Assembly (NCBI GenBank): GCA_964035795.1
Contig: OZ038322.1
Coordinates: 17,531,447 to 17,595,446 of the forward strand
DNA from: Pterobdella sp. o SKG-2022
Taxonomy: Eukaryota; Annelida; Clitellata; Hirudinida; Piscicolidae
Direction of reading: 5' to 3'
DNA: 64,000 nucleotides
The notes beneath the pieces are model-generated. The model was not told the DNA's origin, ran no database searches, and worked only from the letters and a program-made list of their open reading frames with translations. Below, in pieces: positions 1-24,500 of the stretch; within the stretch, counting starts at the first letter, position 1, and the number at the start of each line of letters is the position of its first letter. Made by a program: the position numbers and the translations under genes.

Positions 1-1215
1 ATCACCTTCAGCATTCATCAATCATGAGGGAATTCCTTTTTCAAAATACTAGGCTTGTTTTGTCTTGTAGCTAAACACTATTATCAATTTGCGATTAGGA
101 AAACAAAGACTAGTGCGATTATTTTGGTGTTGTTATGCATATCATTATTTTCGTTGTTGTTGCCTTATATAGATGGACCTATCAGAAAAATTATCACAAC
201 CACAAATCAATCTACGTTTTTAATTACTGCTTTCATTTGAAATTATAGGGACTCACAAGCCATTTTTCATGCATGCAACTCAAATTTAAAATGACCAATT
301 AGAAGTTTCGTTTTTTTGTCATCCTCGTAATAAGGTCAAACTACATTAAATTTAGAACTTCTAGTTTCAAACGGTTTTTAGTAAACTTGAGTGGCAGTTA
401 TTGACAGATGAATCTTTTGGTATTGTTGTCAATTTTGTTCAGTGAAGAATTTAACAGAAACTAAGGAAATATATTGGCTTCCGGTAGTTTTAAATTTAAT
501 TGTACTAGAAGTCTTATAAAATTTTGTTTCGAATAAAAATAGGGCTTTTATTTTGAAAATTACATAAGCAGGGCTTATAAGCGTAAGACAAACTATTTGA
601 AGAATTATTAGCGGTCTGCTGCATACCTCAGTTACTGGGACATGTACAGCAGTATAATCTAATATGGATAATAACAATAAAGTGGGTATTCACAAAAAGA
701 TAATTGTTTTATTTGTGTAAATAAAAACTTTCCAGAAAATTTGGTTTTGGCTCAATCAAGTACTCTCAACGCTAATTATATACCTTTTCTATATTTCCTT
801 TTAACTATGGAAAATTTTAAAAAATTGCAGGGATTAAATTTTTCCCTAATTAGGTCAAGTTTTACGAGGAAAAGTTATCTGGAGTTTTAATAAACTTAAA
901 CATAAACATTTGAGATATAATATTTCAAGTAGTTCTGTGTTGCCCCTCTCCACTTCAACATTAATTAAGGCACTTTCTAGACGGTGTCGGTAGGAATCAC
1001 GCTAAAAGGTAACTAATATATCAAAGCCAGGTCATCTATTTATTTTCATATCAATTATGTCTGGCATATTGTTAATCATGTCAATTTATATCAGCGCCAG
1101 GTACACAGCTGACGCTTAAATGATGATTTCAAATGAACACGTTGAAAAAAAAGATTTGCCTTTTTATAACTTCAAAAAAAGCTTTTTAGTTCAATCACGT
1201 GTGTTTTTTCTTCAG
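1..1215. other. Noncoding, probably MAGI intron
   Basis: The stretch is AT-rich with only short chance ORFs. I looked for the PDZ0 domain and the N-terminal half of the GK domain expected upstream of the visible MAGI exons and saw neither. It is most likely intronic sequence of the same gene. Confidence 0.5.
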
Positions 1216-11158
<9,943 letters not shown>

Positions 11159-11464
11159 AGAGGATATTAATGAAATTTCCGTTATTTATTTTCTTATATA
11201 TTATGTAACCAGCGTTCATTCGATGTTCTAATTGTGTTTTCAATGAAATATTTCCTTTCTAGCTCTTAGGCAACAATGCTTTTAATCAGTGCTAAAACAG
11301 TTCAGTTACAAAGTTTTTGATCATTTCTATTTCGATGTTTTCAGAGTTAAAGCTTGACATTTTAAGAGACGTTTAGTATTATTTTCTAGTCATTAATATC
11401 GTATATATTTCGTCACCATCTTATTTATTCGCTGCTTTTATAAATATCCACTACAGTATTTGTA

Positions 11465-11490
11465 AATAAATAAAAACTCTTTCAAATAAA
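11465..11490 (+). terminator. Polyadenylation signals of the MAGI gene
   Basis: Two AATAAA hexamers (11465-11470 and 11485-11490) lie about 310-335 nt after the MAGI stop codon, in AT-rich 3'UTR-like sequence. Confidence 0.5.
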
Positions 11491-12572
11491 TTTTTGTACT
11501 TCAAAAGCACATATAGTAAATTTTAATCTGTACTGTTTTGGTTGGTTAAACAAGTATTTGCGGAACTTCATGTGAATACGTGTTTGCAAGCCATGACGCT
11601 GTGCGGTGTATTTCGCTGTCGTTTGCTTTAGAGAATGATCATTTGAAGTTTATTGTAACCCATACATCTACAGTTGGTATTGCTCTCTTAGAATAAGGCA
11701 TTATTAAAGTCACATACTGAAAAATCTCTTGTCAAAATCAACAATTCTATTTCATTTTAATGACATTTTTATTTCACATCCTATGCTTTATTTTGACATT
11801 CTCAAAATAGTTCGTCATTTTATGATGAAAATCCATTAGTAACTTGTGTATTATAGAATACAAGATTAAATGTTTCATAAAATTTCATCATTTTAAAAGG
11901 TATGTCCACTTTAATTATGAACAATTTGACATATACATGCTCACCGTAATTTCAGTAATTCTTCTTGATGGTCTTTCTATCAATGTGCCTCTTTTGAAAA
12001 TAATTAATCTGCTTCTTTAAATTATCAACAAATGTAATTAATTTAAAAAGCGAAATTGTTTATTTTAATCAAAAATGACTTGATGTCTTGATTGAATTAA
12101 TATAATAAAGTCCTCAATTGTGGTCATGTTGTTTTAAGGAAAAAAAATATTCAATTATACAAAAAAATATTTTGAGAAAATTACCTCAGGTACTTTAGTT
12201 TATTAGTTTCGTTCCTCAACATTTGTATTTAAACTGTAAGAATGGGTTTTTTGGCTTAAAATAATAGGGATATGTAATGCAGCTTTTGAAATGAATGTAA
12301 TCAATCTAGAAAAGAGTGAAGTGTATAGTTCATGAAAACAATAAGGTCTAATCAACTTTATCATGCTTGTATGTAAACTTTGCACTCAACACCAGGAAAA
12401 CTATTGCTTTTAAGGGGTTTTTTTATCGCTGTATGAGATTGTATGGTGCGCATATCGGTAGTGTATAAAAGAAAATGTGCATTTATTAGGCTTGTAGTAA
12501 AGTCAAAATAACTAGAATTTCAATCCAAAGATTAATTTTGTGAAATTTTTCAAAAGGCCCATCTGTTATATA
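11491..12572. other. Intergenic region between MAGI and the GPCR
   Basis: No ORF with domain content, RNA gene or repeat was recognised. The right part must contain the 5'UTR and promoter of the GPCR gene; no clear TATA element was assigned. Confidence 0.5.
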
Positions 12573-15500
12573 ATGAGTCTGTCTTACACCACTAGTTCTT
12601 TCAATCATTACAACTCTCAGTTCCTCTGGAATTTAAATGATGATCATAGGAACAAAAAGATTTTTTATGATACATCTGTTAAAAACATCACGAGTTTTTT
12701 AAGGCTGAAGGAGCTTCTTCTACATAAAGAACTCAACAAAACATACAAGGAAATGCTATCAAGACCACACCAACAATATCCAACCTTTTTCGTCGTTGCG
12801 TATTCTATTATTTTTCTTCTTTCTCTTTTCGGAAATATTTTAGTTATTGTGGTCATTAGATCCAGTAAATCTATGCGTAATGTTCCAAATTATTTCCTGT
12901 TCAACCTTGCGATCGCCGATCTCTTGGGTGAGTTGTTTCAGTATTTCATTTGAATAGTTTCAATTTTTTTCATTTTTAACTCGTTTTAAACAATATCACC
13001 ATATTGTATTTTATACGTTAATGTGTCAAAGCTTGAAAACGTATTTAATGCATATTAAAAATAATGTTTTTGAATTAAAAATAATCTTTCTTTGGCAATA
13101 ATGTTTTTCATTTGTCTATCCTATGATAATGCCTTTTTTGAGACGTAATTAGAAATTTTTTGAAGCGAATACTATGTTCATTAAATTCTTCATTTTTCAA
13201 AACCCTCTTAATCAAAATATACTTTGACAATTAAAATTCCCGAGTCTTCTACATGACTTTAATTTAGAAAAAAAAGGTTTACTTTTGTGATCTATATCAT
13301 TTTATAGAATGTTTTCACTTAGCTTATAAAATCTCCAATCCTTCGTTTTAACATTATTTTATTTTTGCCCTCAAGGACACTCAAAATTTATATAAATATT
13401 TTTTCGTCACATGGGTGGGTTCCAATCAAGAAGGTTAAACAAAAGTTATCTAAAAAAAATAAACAATTTATATATTCCAGATATTATTCAGCTATTTAAT
13501 AAAACACATTCTTTTTTGACTCGCCTGTGTTTTTAATAACTCTCTATAACAGCGGAAAGAATCTTTCAATACTATAAATGAACTGTTTAGTTCTATGAAA
13601 TTAGTTTTTTAGGACTCTGTAATCGCTTAAAACTGATTTTTTTTAAAACGATTATTATTCAAACTATCGAAAGTTTTTAATTAATTTTTTTGTTAAAAAT
13701 TTTCCATCTCTTTTGGTCATTTTTCTAATTGACAAAAATATTCAAAAAATGACTCAAAAATTGATTTTTATGTTGAAAACTGCAAAATTTGGAATGCTTA
13801 TTAAAATGTATTGCATGGAAAAGACGACGAGAAAATATAAAGAACCCATTAAAATAATTCAATATCTCTATCTTGAATAATTGGCATTTTAAGCTCAAAA
13901 AATGCTAACGCGAAAGTTCGTTGCATAAAGCATGTTATTATCTCTAAAAAACCATCATTTTCAATTGACTTATTCTTCAGCACATTCAAATAAACTTTTA
14001 TTCACTTTTTACTTTTGCTAAATAAGAATTTCCATTTGAATTCTTAATAAAATTTTAACTTTTTGAAAGTTAAAAACCTCCAAAAACTCAATTTCAAACT
14101 TTTATTTTTCAAAACTTGTTTCTCCTAATGTTTTATATTTTCGTTTATGGATTTTTTACAGCGTATAATACCTTTTTAATTGATTTTTTAACGCATCTTA
14201 AATAAATATGATTCAAAACAACAATAAATCCAATATAGCTTATTCAAATAATTTTTCTCCCAAATAAATCTGAATTAACTTTTAAATATTTAAATCTTGA
14301 AAAGAAAATAAATTAATACAAATAACAGTCGAAAAAGTATTAACGTTAAAGTAATAAAGAATAATAGATTTATTTGAGCATACTCTGTAGATATTTCCAT
14401 TGTTTATATATGATGTTTCGTACTCAGAAAGTCTATTATCTTTACTAAACACACCATAAATTTTAGTTCTTTCCATTGACTTTGTTTTGTCTGAAACCAT
14501 GTTTCACTATCTGTTTGAAAAGTTTTCATTAAAACTATGAGAATAATTAGGAATAATCCTATTATAAAATCATTTTCATTGCTTCAAATCCTATATGTTA
14601 CAATTAAATTTGCATTAAGAAAAAATTTTTGGTTCTGGCATAAAAATTACCAATAAATTCAATTTTTCATGTGCTAATACAAGTTTTCGATGTGAGCTCA
14701 ATAATTTAAAATGTTTTATTGAGTATAAAACTCAGAAAAAAAATCCCTCTAAACTAAGTGTTTTGCGGCGAAGAAGAAAGATCTGCATGTTGCATGGCAT
14801 GTTGAAAGCATCAAAAACCATTGGAACTTCACTGTTGCTTGTTGTGTCAAAGCCACATCATTTGAAATTACATGTTTTTCTATTTTAAGTGTTTCTTGAA
14901 TAGAAAAGTTAACTATGATGTAACTTGATGAGTTCTCTTAATAGCCAGTTTAAACTCTTTCGGTGAAATTGAAAAAGTCTTCAATAAAAAAAGTTTTTCG
15001 AGAAAATTCCATTGTACACTCTATTGGAAAATTTAGAATTTACTAAATAGAAGTAAATTCAAATGTTTTTTTTAATTTTCAAACATATTTAAAATATTAA
15101 CAATTATATTGTCCTAGAACCATTATTCCAGTTTTAAAAAAGTTTTTCAAAAATCAATTATTGAATGAACGATTATGAAAGGAATATTTTCAGAATGTTC
15201 TAGAATATTTAAAACACGTCTTAATGATGCAAACATTTCTTATTTTTATAGTTTTTTCTTCTAGAAACAAAATTTCAAGAATCAAAAAAAATTCAATCTT
15301 TTCCCATTTTTATACAATTTTCAGACATCAGATCCGGTTTTTATGCATTTAAAATCGAAATCAGCATAAACGTCAATGGTTTTAGGCTCATGAGTATTTC
15401 ATGAAATTTTTAAATATTGAATATAATTTTAATTAAAAGTTTTCATTTGAAACAACGAACTGAAACAATTTTTATTTCAAATTTTATGCATGCTTTTTAA

Positions 15501-18500
15501 TTGGATAATACACAAGAGAAACAATGAAAAAACTTTGAATTCACAAAGTTATTGGATGAAAATTTTGAACCTTTTTTCATATTGGTTTTATCATCCCAAA
15601 ATGTAAAGCCTTGACCTTGTTAAACAATTTAAATCAAAAATATCTTTTTAGTATTTACAGTCTAAACAAACAAGAAAACAAAAAAATTGCTTTATTCAGC
15701 TGGAAATATTTAAAAACAATTACTACTAAAAAATGTCCCATAAGGCTGTTGGTTAAAAATCGAAGCGATCGTGTTTTTCTCTTCAAAACCTCAGTGGAAA
15801 AACACCGTCATTTTACGGATTTTTCGGTCATGGCAACATACTATTGAAGCACATCTGTCAAACTAATAAATCAAGTCTATACCGAAGTATTGAAACTAAA
15901 ACTAATGAGATAATTTTTTTTCGATTTCAGTGAGTATTTTCTTCCTACGCAAGATGATATGCATAATTTCTACACAAAATCATTTATACTTGAAAGCATT
16001 CATAGGAATGGAGACGTTGATATTTTTTTGCTTCATTACATCATTCACTGCCTTCAAAGAACCCAAGCGTTATATAAACATACTAATTAGCTCTAATCGA
16101 AATTCGAACTAGCTTTGATTTTTTGCGTCAAAAAATATTTCAAAAAAAACTCTGCTTAAACCGAAAATGAAGTAACATTCACTTCTTCAAAAATTATTGT
16201 ATGCATTCTTAATGAATGTTTCAGTTATATTCACGCAGGTTTGGTTGAGCTAAAATAAACTTATTTATAAATTTTGCTCAATATGAACCGAAAAATGGAC
16301 CGGATAAAAACACAAAAACAATGTAACGATTCATTGCTTGAGACTAAATTACTTTTGCGCACTTACATATTAATTCAAGAAACATGAATGACAAATAACT
16401 TGCAAAAATAACTGAAACTAAAAACTTTTATTAGGTAGAAATATAGTGTACAGTCCCTTTTTGATTCGAACTTCAATTGAAAATATTTTTACTCGAATTG
16501 AGTTTTTTAATTCAACACTTTTGACAACATTTGTGACGTGACAAAGGGGAGTTTCTGAAAACTTAATTTTTAAGCTTCAGTAGCATATGTGAGATAGGGG
16601 TTTTGTCACAAATTAATGAAAAAATTATGGAAATATTTGATCGAGCAAACTTCAAAAGTGACATTTCTTGACATTCCTATGATTTGTTTTTGTTTATTAT
16701 TTTCATGACAAGCATTTGTAATCTGGATGGAAAATTTGGCACGATTTGGAGCCTACAACGAAGCAAATTCTGTGTATGATGTGGTTAATTACTATGGAGT
16801 TAAATGATTGATTTGAGCATTTCCAGGCTTATTGAATTTTTTAGTTTAATATACTTAAAAATATTATTTTTACTTCCAATTAGATCGATAATTAAGCTTC
16901 AAAGAATTCTTTTCTTTATGGGGCTTCCTATTATACTTTCGATATTCGCTTTTTTCAATATAATCAAAAAATAATTCTCTCAAAGCTGAACTTTTCATTA
17001 ATGATTATCAAAATTTGATTTGAAATTCAACCTTTTTTGCTTCACTTATGCATTTAAATAGACTTTATATATTTTAATATAAACTTTAATTTTACATAAG
17101 AACTGCTTCTATTGAATTCATTTTATATTTTTGTTGGATACCCAACAAAAACTAAGAATCGTTATATTGTGTAATTCAAAACAATTTCGAAATAATTTTA
17201 TTCCAAGAACATTCGCATTGGCTTTTACTTATGGGAGTTTTCTTTAATTACATTTTATGCTCTTAAAATATAAATTTTAAATAAGAACTAATAGCTTATA
17301 TTTAATGCTGCATTAAAATAATGTTTTAAACGAAATTTTGGTGTTGGTTTGGTTTCGCTGCGTCGTAAGTAATGCATATATAATGCAGCTTCATTAACTC
17401 ATCTTTTTTTTTTTTTTATTTTTTTATTTCACAAAGTTCTAACTTATATTAATGCAATGTTTGGACAAGCATATAAACAATATACAAATGATACATTGGT
17501 GAAGATGAAAATTGAGATATAGAAAAAAAACTGCACTTAAGAGAAAGAGGAAGAAGAACGGAAACGGGAAAGAATGCTGGTAGCATTGCCACGGGCAATT
17601 GCTAGGAAAATCTTCTGACGCAACCATACTGCCTCCAAAGGGTCCCCTGATGCCTCGATAACTTTTCTACCTAACTCCTCAACAAAGCTACTGGTTGAAG
17701 GTCCGCAGCAGCCCGTTGTCTCGAATGCAACGGGTTGAAAATGGAAGTTGCCCACCAAGCCCTGATATTTGCGGCTTTTCAATATTTCTGCAGATTTTGC
17801 GCTGGATCCTGACTCAATGGAGCTGGCGATAATGTGGGACTACGAAAAAGCATCGACGTTGCGTCCCAGACCAAGCATTTTCCATGCTTCCAAGGGAAGG
17901 TCGTTATGCCATCAGAACGACGTCTGTCACTCCTGTCGAGCCCTAATGGTTCGAGGATGCTAGGCAAGCTTATCTTCTCTAGGCATCTTTTAATAATGGA
18001 ATTGAGCTCGGCGTGTCTGGGGAGTCTGCCTTCATTCAGTCGACACGAAAGGCCATGGTATCCTTTCGCGTTCATCCTTACACCACACTTGCAAAGGCAT
18101 GTTGGGGCGCCAGAAATATTAGCCCCTACTCGAAGCGCCACCGCTACCCGAAGCTCTTCTGCACCTAAAAAGTTTCCTAAAACGGAAATTGGCACAGCTT
18201 TCGACCACGCGGCGGAGTGTGCCGACTTGGCAGCAAAAAGACGACAACGGTCCCACTGGTCTGCGTCTACCAGCAAATCGTTGAGAGCGACCTCGCACAA
18301 AAGATCATCCTATTTCCGTTGGCTTCCCAAAAGATCTAACGGCGCAACACTTCATTGTTTCTGCCACGATTCCCTAGCTGAAACGAGGTCACGATCACCC
18401 CCCTGAAGATCATCAGACGCGAGAGCGTCGGGAACAGATGAAAGAAGGAGCCGAATGAGACTCGAGAATGCATATGAGGAAGAAAGAAAGCATGGCAATG

Positions 18501-21500
18501 ATAGGGCTCGCACTGATCTAAAACCTAGACCACCGAAACGATTTGGAAGAGATACTTGCTTCCAGCTTTTGTCGGACTGAGAGACATTGGAAATGGACTA
18601 AAGAGCAGCACGAATGATAGAGCCGAACTCCAATAATATCCTGGGCTCAACGAAAGTAGGACACGTTCGAAGGATATAAACCAATTTGGGAATAGAGAAG
18701 CAGTTCCTCAGCAAAGTGAAAGCATGATGGGGGTCAACTTCTTCTAGCTTGGAGCAAAGCCGATGGATGTTTCCTAATTTTGAGCCAAGAATAGGAACTA
18801 TGGCCTCGTGAGTGAGAGGAGAACCCAAGACTGACCAAGACTGACGAGAAGGCAATGATACTGACGGCAAAATAGAAGAGAACTGTTTGACGGTGTCAGC
18901 GTACATGTCCGCTGAATAGTTTAAAATGAACAGCTCACATTTATTGGAGTTTATTTGAAAGCCGATCTTATTGAAAGCGTTAATTATTTTTGTTGCATGT
19001 TGCATCGTTAAAGACAGAGCTAGCCTGACCACTAATTGTGGTATCGTCCAAGTACCAAATGCTCAACTTCGATGACACGTTCTTGGCAATTTTGTCGACG
19101 GCCAACGCGAAAAGTGTTGGGCCCAGAGGCTCACCTTGTTGAATACCCTTTGAAGAAGGAATGCGGTGTTCGCCAGCAAAAAGAGTGGACGGATTGGAAG
19201 AGGCTTCGTTAACTAAAAAGTAAAAGGACGGGTAACGAGTGGCTATCTCGCCAATGAACGTTTTACGGTCGATAGAATTGAAGGCGTTAGAAACATCGAG
19301 TTTCAAAAGCACCTTGGAATCGACTGAGTGGTTAATAAATGATCGAGTAGCATGGACGGCTGATTCACACCCCATACGGACGCCGACGCCCAACTGACAA
19401 GGTAACAAATCCTCTCTGAGCGAGTTCATGACTGAATGCAGAGATAATTTGGAAAACAAACGACGAAAGGTGTTTCCAACGGCTATAAGACGTATACCAC
19501 CACCTTTCTTTTGAAGGGCGTACAGATGGGCACCAAAGAACAAGTGCCTGATAGGGTCCGAGATTTTAGTTGATGAAACGAAAGAAGCAAATCGAGAGAT
19601 AGACCTAAGAACCGAATTCGCACTGGCTTCTAGGGAGGGAGATATTATGTCCTTCAAATGTTGAGGGCGAAGTAAATCAGGACCAGAACCCGAACCGTTA
19701 GGAAAAGAGAGGATCGCTTTCCTAACCGAAGACTCTGTCATAACTGGTGCTGTAGGAATTTGGTCGGGATTAATATCTGAAACTGGGTCACCCAAGAGGT
19801 GTATGGATCTTAGGGAGGAAACCGTTTCCAGGACCATTGGGGCAAAGACATTGTCGGAGGAGAGGACGCGGACCGCGCCCTTTATGTCGAAATCATTGAA
19901 TTTAGAAGAGACCCTTCGTTTCAAAGGTGTAAATCTTAAAAATAGTTTCATTTTCTTCAAATTTTTACTTTAAATTTTGTGTGCAATTTGATATGAAATA
20001 TTTGAAAGAAAGTGTGCATAAAACATAAATAACGGAAATTGATTTTTAAAAATTTTTAAATAAGTTTCAATAAACCTCAAAACATTGATGTAATCTCAAA
20101 TTTAATTTCAAACTTTTCAAAGTCGATGTATAATTTTTTCTAAAATTTAATAATTTCAAATTTAATTTTAAATTCAAACTAAAAAATTCTCACAAAAAAA
20201 ATGAAAAAACTAAAAAGCGGTAAAAATTAAGCCCCAAGCTTAGAGCCCGAAAGGCAGCATTTTGAAAAATTTAATATTAATATCTTCATAGAAAATATCA
20301 AAATGTTATTCTAATAAATTTGGAAAAGTTTTGATTCTTGTATTTTAGTTAATATTTCTTAAAATTTTTACTGAAGAATTACTAATGAGTGTCTTAGATA
20401 TACTTTTTAGTTGATTAAAATTTTTTCCTTAAAAAACCAAAAACTGTTTTGCAGTTTTGGAACAAAATCATGAAACCTATGAGGCATTCAAAATTCATGA
20501 ATTCTTTTTAAAAGCAATTTTGAACCCTGTAATAAAATTTTGATGGCATTAAACTATCAATCAACTTGCGAAACGCTTTCATAACTTTTCTCTTTCAACC
20601 AAAACTTCATTTTATTGTTAACAACTCGATTTTGAAGAAAGATTTCGACATTTTTGAAAAAATGTATAATAGAGAAGAAGAAAAATTTATATTCAACATT
20701 ATGCCTGGTTTTTTTTTGAATCTGGAATAAAAGCAAACGAACCGTTGTATGCTATGAGAGATTAATGCTATTTCTCATAGGTTTCATCTTTCAAACAATT
20801 GAAAGATTAAACAAAAGGTATTTTAAAATTTGATTGATTTTCTAAAAAGACCAAATTTGAATAATTGTTTAAAGTGAATACAAACGTGAATTTCACTTTA
20901 ATGAAATCCCAACCTACCTATCCTTCAAAGCTCCCATTTATTCATTATAAAGTTTATCTATTTTATTTAAAACGACTTTTATATTTTGTCTTTTAAATAA
21001 ATATGATGAGATCTATGGCATTTTGAAGATTCGCTCTCAAAAGCTTTTGAGGTCGAGCAATTCTTTTCCCAAAAGTTAATTGAAAAAACACAATATTGCA
21101 AAGACATGAAAATTCCAATTATGAATTTATATAGGACTTTTACGTTTCTGAGCTGCAAGTTGAATGCTCCACTATACAAAGAGCATTTCTTAACAGTCTA
21201 CAACAGTGAGAAGAGTTGAAGCACTGAACATGGAAATTTATTTTGAAAATGAGAGCGGTTTCAATGGTTTTTCGGCACCTTGTTATATATTGCTTTCTTT
21301 TACAACCTTCATTTACAGCTTTCCTTGTAAACTATAAATAAAACGTCTGAAATGTGTTGTTAGCCATGAAATATGTCGTGGTATTCGCTTGAGATTCAAA
21401 ACAAAAACACAAAAATTTATTATTTAGCCGTAATAAAGTGTACACGTCATAAAGTTTCATTCTTTCATTGTTTATGGGTCAGTGTTTTTGACTCAGTCCT

Positions 21501-24500
21501 TAATTTGCAGCGCAGAGTAGCAACATTGAAGTTGGTTTTACCTTCTTATGTTTTTATGACACATATTTTTGTGAGGTTATATTCAGTTTTAATCCTTTAT
21601 ATTAGTTCTATTTGAAAAAATTCAAGTGGTGCTGTGGTTTTGTAATAATACTGAAAATAAAGCAGTTGAAAATTTTTTAATGCCTGCTTTCAATGAATCG
21701 ACAGCCATCTATATTCCTATCTTATTTTAACAAAAATTCAATAGAATTCTTTAAAACAGATGACTGTATTTTTTTTTGAATGGGTAAGCAGTGTAAAGTC
21801 AGAGAAAGACATCCTATTAAAACTGAGGCCTCATGAGCTTGCAATATTCCAGATTGATTTTTTTTCACTATTTAATTTGATCACAAAAATTTGAAAGTTG
21901 TAAAACAAGATTGAAGGGCAAAAATTAGTTTGAAAAAATTTTTATTGGCTGAAAAAAGTATTCTAGTTGCTAATATGGAATACATTTTCTGCGGCTTTTC
22001 AACTTTCTCGAAGCTTTGAGAAAAAAATGTTAAAAAATTGAAAAAACTAAAATTGATTTTAAAAAGTTTATCAAAATTTTTTTCATTATTTTGAGCGAAT
22101 TATTTTTTTAAAAATGTAAAAAGAACTGAGCAGAGTTTGCAAGGGCATTCTACATAAAGCGTTTGCTGACTCGAAAATATTGACAGAAAAACATGGCTTC
22201 AGTATAAGGTCAATCAGTTATTAATAATACATTATGTGCCTCCATGCTTCGTTTTATGAAAAATTTTTAAAAGAAAAATATGAGAATTAATACACGCATT
22301 AAATAATAAAAACAGTGTAATAATTGAGAAGATCAATAGCTTTTCTTAATATGACCATTTGCCAAATAACGAAATATGAAACTGTAAAATTGTTGTAAGA
22401 GCAAGTATTTTGCATATGAAAACGCTTTTTGCATATGAAAACGCTAAAAACATTGATAGGGTTACTATAAAAATAATATATATTAGATGTAGTGGTTTTT
22501 TGATCGACTTTTGACTCATGCTTAGAAGATTGTTCACATTTATTAATTTTTGGCATAACAAATTGACCGCTGAACAATAAAAGTTAAAACATAGTAAGAA
22601 AGAATAGTAATGAAAAATTATAATAAATCAGTGTGAAGTATTTTTGCAGCCTTATGCAAGCATGGATCGATATTGAGGGTATGCTAGAAACCGCCTCATT
22701 TAACGACTGAGAGGCTATAAATTGCCTAGAGAAATACTCTTTGTAGTAAAGGCTTCCATGAGAAAAAAACCTTTGAAGATTCTCGTCAAAAGAATGCAGT
22801 CTTTGAAGGCTTCATTATCAGATTTCACGTCCAGAAATTTCAACTTTATATGAACAGGTTGTGTGCCACAAACCAGATGATAATGCCCAATTTCAATATT
22901 CATTTCAATTAGATGAATCTTTGAGTTTAGCTTTTTTAAAATATTTCCTTCATTAAGTCGAGGAAATTACTCGATACTTCCAAAATCTTTCATAATTATC
23001 AACTACCTACCCCAAGCTTAAAGTTTTATACGGTCAGTTTTCACTAACGTGAGGCTTTTAGAAAAAATTATTGAAAAAAACCATATTTTTCGCCAAGCTT
23101 TACACTACATGACACAGCTTACAAAGTGCTTTTATTCATTAAAAAAACACAATTTTTGGGAGTTTTCAACAGCTGATCATTTGAAACTAAGCTTTGGTTT
23201 TTATAATAAAAATTTTACATTCCACTCATTATTGGAAGAATAAAAAAATAGTGCATTTTAAAAATTTCACCACCAAACCATTTAACCAATTATTCATGTT
23301 GATAAATATATTGCAAACGATTGAGAACCAGTATTTTGGTTGACTAAAAATAATATTATTGCTGATTTCAATTTTTTTTATTGAGTGTTAAAAAACTTTC
23401 AAAGAAAAACTTTGTCATTCTCTGAGAGGCTTGAAACCTTGTAATCACACACATATATTGTTTTCCACACAAATGATTTTTTTGCGGGTAATTTATCACA
23501 GCAACAACGTATAAGTCTTAGATTAATAATTTTTATTTTTGCTTTTCAAGTTTGTTCTATTACTTTCCAATTATTTTCAATTATTATTTGAAGTTACATT
23601 TTCAAAAGTATTTCAAGTTGATTTTTTTTATTAATATTTTTTCATATTATTTTTAAAATATAAAAATGACTTCAAAGCTTATTTGAATTCATCTTATAAT
23701 TTGCATTTTAATTTATTCAAAAAACTATAAAAAATACTAGTAATTAAAATGTCTGAATAAAATTGATACCTAATGTGAAAAAAATTTTGTTCATGGAAAT
23801 TAAAAATTTTCACTCTCTTTCAGTTTTCATTCTTTATGGCTAAAACTTGCAAGCCTTATTTGAAAGTTTGCAATAAACTTTTTCCAAAAAATATTTACCA
23901 GTATAACAATAATTGTTGGAAATATAACAAGATTAGGTGATTCATGAAACATGTAAGCCGATGAAAAACGGTCCAGAAACTTCAGCTCATTCTATAATAT
24001 TTTACATAATAGTTATTCCAGGCTGCATAGCGTTGTCAAGTTTACATGTATTATTCATAAAAATTGTCTCATTTTCTATGCAATCTGAGTTTTAAATTTG
24101 AAATTACGATAATTGCGGGTCTGATATTTTTATTCTGAAAACTAAACTAAAATTTTCTATAGTATAATTTCATCTGGGAACTACAGATATATTGTTTTTA
24201 GATAAATCTTTCCAAAATAGTAATTAAGCTCAAAAACTCATTTTGTTCAAGATGATGATTTTGAAGATGTTATTTAAATTCACAGTAAATTACAAGTTTA
24301 GTTAAGTTGAATCTCTTGCAACTGAAAATTACACAAAGACAATACATACGATTGAATTTAATGCAAGTTACTTGAAAGTAACTAATTCGAATAAACAAAA
24401 ATAAAACGTAATTTATTTCATTTTGTACAAAGCTTTTTGTTAGGCATAAAACATACACTGCCATTAAAAGTCATTGCAGTCTTGGCTTGAAAAGTGTCCA

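Noticed and set aside
12540..12572. Open frame extending upstream of the GPCR start
   Set aside because: The extension begins with GTG; the first in-frame ATG is at 12573.
14760..14895. Candidate GPCR exon with W.F....C pattern
   Set aside because: The TM3 spacing to DRY is off by at least two residues and there is no acceptor in the right phase. The exon at 27717 fits exactly.
17769..18406. Plus-strand ORFs over the retroelement
   Set aside because: Antisense shadow of the endonuclease region, which has the recognisable motifs on the minus strand.
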